Assembly (NCBI GenBank): GCA_963736235.1
Contig: CAVTOR010000009.1
Coordinates: 32,190-96,189 of the forward strand
Direction: 5' to 3'
Source of the DNA: CAVORB01 sp963736235
Lineage (GTDB): Bacteria; Pseudomonadota; Gammaproteobacteria; Chromatiales; Chromatiaceae
Length of the DNA stretch: 64,000 nt
Position numbers and translations under genes: made by a program. Below, piece by piece: positions 16,555-24,886 of this stretch; within the stretch, counting starts at the first letter, position 1; each line of letters opens with the position of its first letter. The notes under the pieces were generated by a model. That model worked only from the letters and a program-made list of their open reading frames with translations, was not told the origin of the DNA and searched no databases.

Positions 16555-18587
16555 GCTAGCCCGACTTCCGCTATTCAGCGCCGTTGGCGACCTAACCCAT
16601 TGACCCGCGGTATGCGCACCGGCAAAGGTCGGCACTACAGGCAGACTTCGGCGCGGTGGCTCTCGGCGGTGGCGGAGATCCTCGGTGGTGGTTGTGGCGG
16701 CAGATCCAGGCGCAGCTGATCGAGCAGGATTTTCTGCTCCGGCTCGGGTTGGGTGTAGCGACTGAGGATGAGGTGGCGTCCATCGGTGGTCGGCAGATGC
16801 ACATCGACCATCTGGATGGCGGCGAGGTTCTCCAGCGCCGCGCGGGGCGTGAGTCCGGGCGCCAAGGGGCGCAGCCGGGCCTTGAGCGTAACCTGAAGGC
16901 AATAGGCCAGGAAGGCGACGAAGATGTGCGCCTCGATGCGATCCTCGCGTTGATGGTAGATCGGGCGAATGCCCAGATCCCCCTTGAGTTCCTTGAATGC
17001 CTGCTCGACCTCGGTCAATTGGATGTAGTAGGTCCAGAGCTTTGCCGGGTCCTCGTCGGTGAGATTGGAGCGCAGCAGGTAGCGTCCCTCGCGGCGGCGT
17101 ACTTGGCGAAGCTTTTTACGATCGAGCGTGAAGGCGAAGGTCTCGGGGGTGACCGCCTCATCGGGCTTGGGCAGGCGGATCTTGACCAGAGAGAAAGCGC
17201 GTCCGGCCTCTTTCTTCGCCGCGCCGATCTTCAACAGGAGCTGGTCGCGTTGCGGCGCCTGGGCTTGCAGCTCGTGCAGGCGTTTGCACAGTCGGCGTAG
17301 GCGGCGTTTGCGCATGGCGCGCTCCTTGTGGCGACGCCCGGCGCTGGAGGCCAGGACATAGGTCTCATCGTCCTCGACCAGGAGCTTGACCTCGACCTCA
17401 TCGCGGACCTGCTCCCAAGGCTTGCCGAGGAAGGACTTCTCCAGCTTGCTCAGCCGCCCCTTGGGGGTGCCCACCAGGTAATGACGGGCGGATCGCTGCC
17501 ACGCATGACGGCGAGGGACGCTTCGGTGGGGATGCCACGATCCATCACCCACACTCGCTCGGCCTTGCCATACCGGGCCTCGCTCTTGGCCAACGCATCC
17601 TCAGGGTCTGGTTGTCCACGGTGTTGCCGGGCAGCACCTCGTAACCCAGCGGAAAGCCCTCGGGGGTGACGATCAGTGCAATCACCACCTGGACACAATC
17701 GAAGCGCTTGTCGCGGCTGTAGCCGAATCGGCGCTTGCCCGACTCCGGCGGATCACACTCGAAATAGGTGCTGGTCAGGTCGTAGAGCAGCACCTCGAAA
17801 CGGGCCTCGAAGAGGGTTCGCCAGCGCTGCTGCAGGAACGAAAACAGCGCCTCCTTGTGTGCCAGCAGCAGATCGAGGCAGCGGTAGAGAGTATCGCTCT
17901 GGGCAATGGCGAAGTCTTCCCCGAGCAGGTCCCCCATCGCGCTGCGTTCGTACCATTGCCGGTGCAGTCGCCATTCGCTGCCCGGATCGATCAGGCGATA
18001 ACCGTCAGCACCTTGAGCACATTCAGCCAGCGGGTGCCCTTGCGGCTCGGCTTCAGGCGCGGCAACCAAAAGGTGTCGAGCCCCAACAGGTCCCACAGTG
18101 TGCAGGCAAGCCAGCACCCACCCCATTGACGCGGGTGGCGCAGCTGAAGCTCATTGAGCCGGACCTGCACCACCTCGCACTCCAGCTGCGGGGCCGCGCG
18201 GCCTTCCGGAAACAGCGCGATCTGCGCCGCAGCCCCCCGCTCTTCGTCGAATACCTCGATACAGCGGCACCACGCGGCACGTTGCGCGTCGTTGACCTCC
18301 CCCAGATACAACACCTGACGCTGGACCACTCGCCCATCGGCGACCCGCCGGCTCTCCACCACACTCCAGTAGCGGTGCACTTTGCCGTCTTTCTTGCGTG
18401 TCTTGAACCGCAGGAACATGGCATCAGTGTCCGCCCGCGATGGCCCCCGACTCAAGGGGCAAGGTCGGCACTACAGCGACGTTTCGGCACGGGGCCAACG
18501 CTAGATCAATGACTTGTAAACACCAAGGCGGCAAAAATAAGGTCCAACTGGCCCCACGGGAGGGTGAATAGCGGAAGTCGGGCTAGC
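16555..18587 (-). mobile_element. IS1634-like insertion element
   Basis: A perfect 23-base inverted repeat bounds the element: GCTAGCCCGACTTCCGC and six further bases at 16555-16577, and its complement at 18565-18587. Inside is one broken transposase gene on the minus strand. No target-site duplication is visible in the bases next to the repeats, so the element may be old. In addition, a similar stretch of about 30 bases (identical core GGTCGGCACTACAG) occurs in direct orientation just past the transposase stop (about 16628) and just before its start (about 18463). Confidence 0.75.
16635..18419 (-). pseudogene. IS1634-family (IS4 superfamily) transposase, three frameshifts
   Basis: The start MFLRFKTRKKDGK, the LTSTYFECDPP segment carrying a catalytic aspartate, VWVMDRGIPT, and the C-terminal LTEVEQAFKELKGDLGIRP with the glutamate are those of IS1634-type DDE transposases. 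The frame changes three times, near 18000, 17605 and 17480, each explained by one missing base; restoring all three gives a 595-codon frame plus stop, normal for the family. As it stands the protein cannot be made. Confidence 0.85.
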
Positions 18588-18615
18588 CCGAGTGGCAGGG
18601 GAGACGGACTGGCCC

Positions 18616-19953
18616 TCAGGACGCCGGTCCCGGAATGGGCAGCTCGGCGGTTGCCGAGAACCCGCCCAGTCGTCGCGAGCGACCGAGCGCGAGGCTGCCG
18701 CCGTGCATCCTCAGGATGTCGTCGACGATCGCGAGCCCGAGGCCGTGGCCTGGTGTGCTCTCGTCCAGGCGGCCGCCACGCATTGCCAGCCGCTCCGCCG
18801 CCTGCGGTTCCACCCCCGGCCCGTCGTCCTCCACCCGGATGAGCAGCGTCGCGTCGGCGCGCAGCGTGAGGTGGACGCGTCTAACGGCCCACTTGGCGGC
18901 GTTGTCGAGCAGGTTTCCGATCAGCTCCAGCATGTCCTCCTGGTCGAATGCCAGGCGCTCCGGGGCATGCAGCTCGACCGTCAGGCCGAGCGTCTTGTCC
19001 GCGTAGAGCGTTCGGATGCCGGACACGAGATCGTCGATGTCCTCCCGCGGCCGGAAGCGCCGCGCGGGGGAGTGATCCCCCGCCAGCCGGGCGCGCCGCA
19101 ACTCGCGTTGGATGAGCTCGCGCATGCGCAGGGCCTGCCGTGCGACCGGGTCGTCCTGGGTATCCGGGTGGTGAAGAAGGATCAGGTTGAGGGGGGACTT
19201 GAGCGCGTGTGCCAGGTTGCCCAGCGCGTTGCGCGAGCGCGCCAGATGGCTGCCCCATGCCTTTACGAGCTGGTTGACCTCCGCCACCAGCGGCCGGACC
19301 TCCGCGGGGACCTCCTCGCTCAGGCGCTCGATCTCTCCGGTCTCCAGGCGCCGGATGTCTGCCCGCACGCCGTCCACGCGTCGGAACCCACGCCGGAGCA
19401 GCCAGCGCTGGAGCAGCAGCAGGATTACCGCAGCGCCGAGGGAGGCGCCCACCCCCATGGCAAGCAGGCGCTCCAGCTCCCGCGCCAGGGGGGCGATGTC
19501 CTCGGCCACGGCCACGGTGAAGCTTCGCCCCTGCTTTTCGTAGCCCGCGCGCCAAACAAGCAGCCGCTGGTCGCGCGGGCCGTCCTCGTGCGCGAGCACG
19601 GACTCTCCCGGCGGCAGGGGAGCGATCTCGAACGCGTGGTCCCAAAGGGAACGCGAGCGCAGCACCTGGCCATCTCCGAAGCGGACGCTGAAGTAGTGCC
19701 CGGAGAAGGGCTGCGCGTAGATGGGGGGCAGCGGGCGCCCGATCTCCATGGCCTCCGGGCGCAAGCCCGCAATCAGGGCCTCGGCGTCGTGGGCGAGGCG
19801 GGCGGCGACGAATTGCTCGGCGGCCTGACGGACGATCCAGAACCCTCCCAACGTCATCGCGAGGAGTGCGGCGAGCACCACCAGCCCCAGGGTCCACTGC
19901 AGGGACCCCTCAAGGGAGCGGCCGGAGTCCCCGATGCGGCGTGTCAGTCTCAT
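18616..19953 (-). CDS. Sensor histidine kinase (PhoQ/QseC-like)
   Basis: The 445-residue kinase begins at the ATG at 19953; the frame is open above this but only as a shadow of the response regulator. Two membrane segments (about residues 20-45 and 165-190) flank a periplasmic sensor domain. A HAMP-like linker is followed by the H-box (NLAHALKSPLNL), N-box (NLLDNAAKWA) and G-boxes (DDGPGV, GHGLGLAIV). The regulator gene lies 113 bases upstream on the same strand. As part of the cytochrome operon it probably senses a redox or envelope signal that controls those genes. The stop is 28 bases from the IS right end. Confidence 0.92.
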   Translation of the reverse strand: MRLTRRIGDSGRSLEGSLQWTLGLVVLAALLAMTLGGFWIVRQAAEQFVAARLAHDAEALIAGLRPEAMEIGRPLPPIYAQPFSGHYFSVRFGDGQVLRSRSLWDHAFEIAPLPPGESVLAHEDGPRDQRLLVWRAGYEKQGRSFTVAVAEDIAPLARELERLLAMGVGASLGAAVILLLLQRWLLRRGFRRVDGVRADIRRLETGEIERLSEEVPAEVRPLVAEVNQLVKAWGSHLARSRNALGNLAHALKSPLNLILLHHPDTQDDPVARQALRMRELIQRELRRARLAGDHSPARRFRPREDIDDLVSGIRTLYADKTLGLTVELHAPERLAFDQEDMLELIGNLLDNAAKWAVRRVHLTLRADATLLIRVEDDGPGVEPQAAERLAMRGGRLDESTPGHGLGLAIVDDILRMHGGSLALGRSRRLGGFSATAELPIPGPAS

Positions 19954-20066
19954 GGCGCCTGGAGCAGGGTCCGGCGCGCCGGTGCGCTGGATCTGCGGAG
20001 AAACCGGGAACCGGCTGGTCTCGACCAGGTGCCCGTCATGGCCCGCCGCCTGATTTCGTTGCGGTC

Positions 20067-20726
20067 TCAGGCACGGAAGACATAACCCTGGCCGCGCCGG
20101 GTCTCGATCACCTGTTTGCCGAGCTTGTCGCGCAGGCGCCGCACGTAGACCTCGATCACGTTGCTGTCGAGGTCGAAATCCTGCTCGTAGACGTGCTCGG
20201 TCAACCGGGTTTTCGACAGCACCTTGCCCGGGTTGAGCATGAAATAGCGCAGCAGGCGGTATTCCGTGCCGGTGAGGTCCTGAACGGACCCGTCGCTGCG
20301 CACCACGCGCTGCCGGTCCTCGTCGAGTCGGAAGTTGCCCGCCGCGAGCCCGGGAGCGGCACGCCCGTGGGCTCGCCGCAGCAGGGCGTCGAGCCGGGCG
20401 AGCAGCTCCTGGGGGTGAAAAGGCTTGGTCAGGTAGTCGTCCGCGCCGGCCTTGAGCCCCTGAACCTTCTCGCTCCAGGTGTCTCGCGCGGTGAGGATCA
20501 GCACTGGCATCGCGCGGTCGTCCCGCCGCCACTGCTCGAGCACGCGCAGGCCAGGAACCCGGGGCAGGCCGAGGTCGAGGATCACCAGGTCATAGCTCTC
20601 GTCGCGCCCGAGGAACAGTGCCTCCTCGCCGTCGCCCGCGAGGTCGACGGCGTACCCCGCGCGTCGCAGTGCCGCCTGCAGCTCGGTCGCGAGCGGCACA
20701 TCGTCTTCGACCAGCAGCAGCCGCAT
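20067..20726 (-). CDS. OmpR-family response regulator
   Basis: This 219-residue protein has a receiver domain (VILDLGLP phospho-acceptor aspartate near residue 51, LTKPFHP lysine near 101) and a C-terminal OmpR/PhoB winged helix ending in RRGQGYVFRA. It is the partner of the histidine kinase downstream. It starts 1 base after the PepSY gene's stop, so regulator, PepSY protein and cytochromes are one transcription unit. It is similar in layout to PhoP/QseB-type regulators. Confidence 0.94.
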   Translation of the reverse strand: MRLLLVEDDVPLATELQAALRRAGYAVDLAGDGEEALFLGRDESYDLVILDLGLPRVPGLRVLEQWRRDDRAMPVLILTARDTWSEKVQGLKAGADDYLTKPFHPQELLARLDALLRRAHGRAAPGLAAGNFRLDEDRQRVVRSDGSVQDLTGTEYRLLRYFMLNPGKVLSKTRLTEHVYEQDFDLDSNVIEVYVRRLRDKLGKQVIETRRGQGYVFRA

Positions 20727-20727
20727 C

Positions 20728-21018
20728 TCATTCCTCCTGCGAGATCAGCTCTCCGGTCGCCGCATCCACCGCGATCTCTCGGATGCGCCCGCGGCCATCC
20801 ACGTACTCGATCTCGTAGACCGACCGGCCGTGCTCCTGCTCGCTCTCGATCTCCAGCACGCGGGCGTCTGCCCCCAGATCCAGCCGCGAGAGCAGTTCCT
20901 CCAGGGACAGGATCTGGTCCTGCTCGCGCAGGCGCATGGCGGTCTCGTGATCATCGTCCGCCGCGCCGGGGCTGACGACGGCGAGAGCGAGCAGGAGCGG
21001 CAGGAGCCGTTGCGTCAT
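20728..21018 (-). CDS. PepSY-domain periplasmic protein
   Basis: A 96-residue exported protein: signal peptide to about residue 20, then one PepSY domain (about 35-94, with SLEELLSRLDLG, the YEIEYVDGRGRIREIAVDA hairpin and GELISQEE). Small PepSY proteins of this kind often sit next to two-component systems and cytochromes and may modulate the sensor. It lies 3 bases after the diheme cytochrome gene and 1 base before the regulator gene. Confidence 0.85.
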   Translation of the reverse strand: MTQRLLPLLLALAVVSPGAADDDHETAMRLREQDQILSLEELLSRLDLGADARVLEIESEQEHGRSVYEIEYVDGRGRIREIAVDAATGELISQEE

Positions 21019-21021
21019 GGG

Positions 21022-21600
21022 TTAATCGTCCCACCGGCCGTGGCCGGGTATGCGCACCTCATCCTCGTCGAAGATAGCCTGATCGGCGCGTCCGTGACAG
21101 GCCTCGCAGCGGCTGAAGCTCTTGATCTCCTGGTTCGCCGTGACCATCGAGCCTGGGATCTCGTGGTGCTGGCCGCGGAAATAGTCGGTTTCGGTGATGC
21201 GCAGCGGCGGGGTCCGGTCCCTGGTGGCGCGCCAGGACCGCTCGCCGTATTCGCCGCTCCCCGGACCCGCCGCGTGTTGCACCAGATAGCCGGTAATCTC
21301 GCGCGCGGTTGCGGGATCGAGCTCGGCGTTGTCCCCGAAATGGTCTTCGAGGCCGGCCATGACCGCTCGCCAGGAGCCGGGGGGGAGCAAGGTCGGCGGG
21401 AAGGCCAGGTGGCAGTCACCGCATTCGGCCCGGTACAGCGGGGCGCGCGGGTCGCTGAGGACGGCGCCGGCCGGACCGCTTCCCTCCCGGTGTTCCTCGT
21501 GCTCGTATTCCCCCTCCTCGTGTTCCCCGGCGCGCAGACCGAGCGCCAAGGCGAGTATGAGTGTAGTGGCAAAGGTCGTGATCAGCAGCTTGTTCATCAT
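21022..21600 (-). CDS. Diheme cytochrome c (DHC)
   Basis: A 192-residue periplasmic protein with a signal peptide, a His/Glu-rich segment (about 26-40) and two c-type haem motifs, CGDCH near residue 60 and CEACH near residue 168. The pattern matches the DHC partner of the SHP cytochrome known from Rhodobacter sphaeroides, where DHC, SHP and a membrane cytochrome b form one electron-transfer unit. The gene sits between shp and the PepSY gene. Electrons would run from quinol through cytochrome b and DHC to SHP. Confidence 0.88.
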   Translation of the reverse strand: MMNKLLITTFATTLILALALGLRAGEHEEGEYEHEEHREGSGPAGAVLSDPRAPLYRAECGDCHLAFPPTLLPPGSWRAVMAGLEDHFGDNAELDPATAREITGYLVQHAAGPGSGEYGERSWRATRDRTPPLRITETDYFRGQHHEIPGSMVTANQEIKSFSRCEACHGRADQAIFDEDEVRIPGHGRWDD

Positions 21601-21619
21601 GGATTACCTCGCTTGGGCA

Positions 21620-22018
21620 TCACTGGGATTGAAGAAAGGTCAGAAGGTCGCCCTTTTCCTGGGCCGTGCAGTAACGGCCGAGGGTCCACTTGCAGTTGCG
21701 TCCCAGCCACTTCTCCACCTCGCGCCGGTCGGTGAGCCGTTTGGGGTTCGCCGAGGGCGCCAGGGGGTCGATGTCCTTGCCGGTGACGGTGTGGCGTCCC
21801 GGATTCCGAGGGTCCTTGGTGTGGCAGTCGGCGCAGGTACGAGGCCCTTCCGCGCCCGGATGCTGCTGGTCCCAGAGCCGCTCGCCTGAAGCTGCGCTGA
21901 AAGGGCCGGCTCCCTCGCCCCGGTAGGCAGCGAGCAGGTCATCCACGGTCGCGCCTTCCGTCGCGCCGACGGCGAGGCCAAGGGTCAGCAGCAGCGCGCT
22001 CGCTCGTTGTGTCCTCAT
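21620..22018 (-). CDS. shp: SHP-type cytochrome c (DUF1924)
   Basis: This 132-residue protein has a signal peptide (1-22), one haem motif CADCH (near 63-67) and a second cysteine pair (CKWTLGRYC) that forms the SHP disulfide. SHP is an unusual high-spin class I cytochrome whose asparagine ligand is displaced by O2 or NO, so it may act as a terminal oxygen- or nitric-oxide-reacting protein. The start overlaps the end of the cytochrome b gene by 4 bases. Confidence 0.88.
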   Translation of the reverse strand: MRTQRASALLLTLGLAVGATEGATVDDLLAAYRGEGAGPFSAASGERLWDQQHPGAEGPRTCADCHTKDPRNPGRHTVTGKDIDPLAPSANPKRLTDRREVEKWLGRNCKWTLGRYCTAQEKGDLLTFLQSQ

Positions 22019-22593
22019 GGCGCCACCTCCGCCTTCTTGCGGCCGGTGACCATGGCCTTCACTAGGTTCTCGCCATGCTCGAGGCTCGAGAACAACACGC
22101 CCACCAGATGCAGCACGACCAGGAGCAGGGTCAGGTTGGCCGCGACCTCGTGTGTCTCCTCGAGCACGTCCGCGGCCAGCTCTCCTCGGAACAGGCCGGC
22201 CAGGGGGCCGGCGAAGTCGGTGGCGCCGTAGAGGGCGATCCCGCTCAGCACGGTGACGGTCAGTGTGGTCAACAGCGCCAGCACCATGGCGCCCCCGGCC
22301 GGGTTGTGTCCCAGGTGGCGCGGCGCGTCGAACCGGACCGCCTGGCGCAGATAGTCCCTAACCACCGATGGCCCGCGCACGAAGTCGCGAAACCGGGCAT
22401 GGGCGGGGCCGACGAAGCCCCAGATCAGTCGGAACAGGATCAGGGCCCCGATCAGATAGCCGGCGTTGACGTGCAACGCCATCAGCTCGTCCTCGGTGAA
22501 GTAGGCAACGAGGAAGGAGCCGGCGAGGGTCCAGTGGAACAACCGGACCGCCGGGTCCCAGACGGCGACATCTTGGAATCTTGTTGCGCTCAT
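22015..22593 (-). CDS. Cytochrome b561-type membrane cytochrome
   Basis: A 192-residue protein with four membrane helices and histidines in the b561 positions (RLFHW, ALHVNAGY, EETHEVAANL, VVLHLVGVL) for two b-type haems. It would oxidise quinol and feed DHC. It is the first gene of the operon cyt b-shp-dhc-PepSY-regulator-kinase. The 237 bases upstream, shared with the end of the Kef-like gene, should hold the promoter. Confidence 0.9.
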   Translation of the reverse strand: MSATRFQDVAVWDPAVRLFHWTLAGSFLVAYFTEDELMALHVNAGYLIGALILFRLIWGFVGPAHARFRDFVRGPSVVRDYLRQAVRFDAPRHLGHNPAGGAMVLALLTTLTVTVLSGIALYGATDFAGPLAGLFRGELAADVLEETHEVAANLTLLLVVLHLVGVLFSSLEHGENLVKAMVTGRKKAEVAP

Positions 22594-22830
22594 GAATGGT
22601 CTCTCCTTGCTTGTGTGACGACTTCCAGTCTATGCAGCCCACTTGAAACCAAGCTGAAAGGAGGGGACGGTCCGGCGCGCGCCAGCACCATGCGCCGGAT
22701 GAGCGAAGCAGAGGTAGGGAAGCGGCTGTTGGCCGTGGACGGAGCACTCGGTGCCGGGTTCAGGCGCGGTGCCGCGGCTTGTCCCGAGGCAATTCGGAGT
22801 TGATGGGAGATTGCCCCCCCGCGGCGGCGT

Positions 22831-24552
22831 CTAGGTGTTCTTGTCGGGGCCTTCGCGAATGAGGGCGTAGTCGGCGCTGCGCACGCCCCGCACCAGCAGA
22901 TCGGTGTCCTCGGTGGCCACGCCCAGGCTCTCCAGCGCCTGCGCCGCGAGTCGCAGGCTGGACTCGAGCGCCTCCGGAAAGGCCTTGTCGGCGCCGGCGC
23001 GCAGCAGCGCATTGCTGGTTTCGAGGTCGCGCGCGCGCGCCACGATGAGGGCGCGGGGTGCGAGGTTGCGGATCAGCGTGGTCGCGCGCACCGCATCGTG
23101 TCGGTCGTCGATGGTCAGCACGACCAGGTTCGCCTGCTCGATGTGGGCCGCGGCCAGCAAGTCGGCGTCGGCGATGTCGCCGTAGTAGACCGGGTGGCCC
23201 AGGTTGCGGAACTCGGCCACACGGATCGGGCTGGTATCGAAGGCGATGAAGGGAATGCCGCTGCTCTTGAGGATGGTTCCAACGGTATGGCCGACGCGCC
23301 CATAGCCCGCAAGCACGGCGCGCGCGTGAGACTCCCTGCCTTCGAGGGGGAACTTGAACGGCTCGCCCGGCAGCGGCGCGTCGCCGGACGCCCGAGCGGC
23401 GAGTGCGTCGCCGACGCGCACCAGCAGCGGCGTCGCCAGCATGCTGAGAGAAATAACGCCGACCGCCAGCACGAAGGTATCGCTGTCGATGATCGCCAGC
23501 GCCTTGGCGGCGCCGAACAGGACGAACCCGAACTCCCCGCTCTGGGCGAGCAGGAAGGCGACCCGCACCGCGGACCCGCGAGCCTCCCCGAACAGCAGGC
23601 AGAGGGCGAACAGTACGGCGATCTTGATCGCCAGGATGATCACCACGTGGCGTGCGAACAGCAGGGGATCGTTCGCGAGCGCCCCGAGGTCGACTGACAT
23701 GCCCACGGCGACGAAGAACAGGCTCATCAGTAGCCCCTTGTGGGGCTCAATGCTGGCCTGGATCTGGACGTTGTAGCGCGACCCGGACAGCGCGACGCCC
23801 ATCAGGAAGGCGCCGAGCGCCATCGACATGCCCGCCTGGTCCATTGCCCAGGCGGAGGTGAAGACCGCGGCCATGGCGACGAGGAGAAAGGCCTCGCGGT
23901 TGTTCTGGCGCGCCAACAGGTCGAGGACGCGGGGGACGACGTAGCGACCCGCGGCGATGACCAGGAGCACGGCGACAACCACGATGATTACCTGCTTGAC
24001 GAGCGGGATGTCGCTCGACAGCGGTCCCACGTCCGCAAGGATGGGCATGAGCGCGAGCAGGGGCACGACCGCGAGGTCCTGCATCAGGAGCACGGCGAAC
24101 GCCGTCTGGCCGTGGGGGCTGGCGATGTCCCCGCGTTCCTGCAGCATCTGGATGACGAAGGCGGTGGACGAGAGGGCGAGCGTGAGCCCCGCCAGCAGAT
24201 CCACCCCCCAGCTCGGCTCGAATAGCTGCAGGTACAGGGCGATGCCGAGTCCGGAGACCAGGATCTGCAGGGAGCCGAGCCCGAACATGGACCGCCGCAG
24301 CGACCACAGGCGGCGCGGTTGCATCTCTAGCCCGATCAGGAACAGCAGCAGCACCACCCCCAGCTCGGTGAAATGCCGCACGTCCTCCACGTGCTCGGTG
24401 ATGGACGGCCCCGGCGTGTGTGGCCCGATGAAGATACCAGCCGTGAGCAGCCCCAGGATCGAGCCGAGCCCGAAGTGGCGGAAGATGGCCACCGCGATGG
24501 AGGTGGCCACCAGCAGCAGCACGGCGGAGTAGACGAAGGATTTCGGGTCCAA
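22831..24552 (-). CDS. Kef/CPA2-type monovalent cation:proton antiporter
   Basis: A 573-residue protein with about 12 membrane segments of the CPA2 fold (residues 1-385) and a C-terminal RCK/TrkA-N domain (about 410-530, GYGRVG nucleotide loop). This is the architecture of KefB/KefC potassium efflux systems. The gating ligand (glutathione or nucleotide) is not clear from sequence, and there is no adjacent KefF/KefG ancillary gene. It is divergent from the P-type ATPase gene. Confidence 0.9.
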   Translation of the reverse strand: MDPKSFVYSAVLLLVATSIAVAIFRHFGLGSILGLLTAGIFIGPHTPGPSITEHVEDVRHFTELGVVLLLFLIGLEMQPRRLWSLRRSMFGLGSLQILVSGLGIALYLQLFEPSWGVDLLAGLTLALSSTAFVIQMLQERGDIASPHGQTAFAVLLMQDLAVVPLLALMPILADVGPLSSDIPLVKQVIIVVVAVLLVIAAGRYVVPRVLDLLARQNNREAFLLVAMAAVFTSAWAMDQAGMSMALGAFLMGVALSGSRYNVQIQASIEPHKGLLMSLFFVAVGMSVDLGALANDPLLFARHVVIILAIKIAVLFALCLLFGEARGSAVRVAFLLAQSGEFGFVLFGAAKALAIIDSDTFVLAVGVISLSMLATPLLVRVGDALAARASGDAPLPGEPFKFPLEGRESHARAVLAGYGRVGHTVGTILKSSGIPFIAFDTSPIRVAEFRNLGHPVYYGDIADADLLAAAHIEQANLVVLTIDDRHDAVRATTLIRNLAPRALIVARARDLETSNALLRAGADKAFPEALESSLRLAAQALESLGVATEDTDLLVRGVRSADYALIREGPDKNT

Positions 24553-24886
24553 CAGAAGCCTCTTGGCAACACGCTAGTGATCCGTTGCCGACCACGGGCG
24601 GTTCGGGAGCGGCGGTGAGATGCAGCATACCTGCAACGGGCCATGGGTTTCAGCTACGTCAGCGAGGTATGCGCCTGAGCGCGGGTGACAGGCGGGTGAT
24701 ACGTCATCGGCTCCGACCGGCACGGACACCGCGCAATTCGGCGCGAAAAGCACTATCCAGATTGCCGGGTGAAGATATGCTTACCGATGTAGATCGCCTG
24801 TTTCATGCGAATTGTTTGTTTGATGGTGATTCCCGCGGGCGCAGTTCGACCATGCGCAATCGCCTCCGGGGATCGGGAGCGTGACC
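24553..24886. other. Divergent promoter region, no gene
   Basis: This 330-base gap between the Kef-like gene and the P-type ATPase gene holds no convincing frame. It must carry promoters for both. No clear sigma-70 pair or operator was picked out by eye. Confidence 0.4.

Noticed and set aside
18592..20085. Plus-strand frame of 497 codons over the histidine kinase
   Set aside because: Antisense shadow caused by high G+C; the minus strand holds all kinase boxes.
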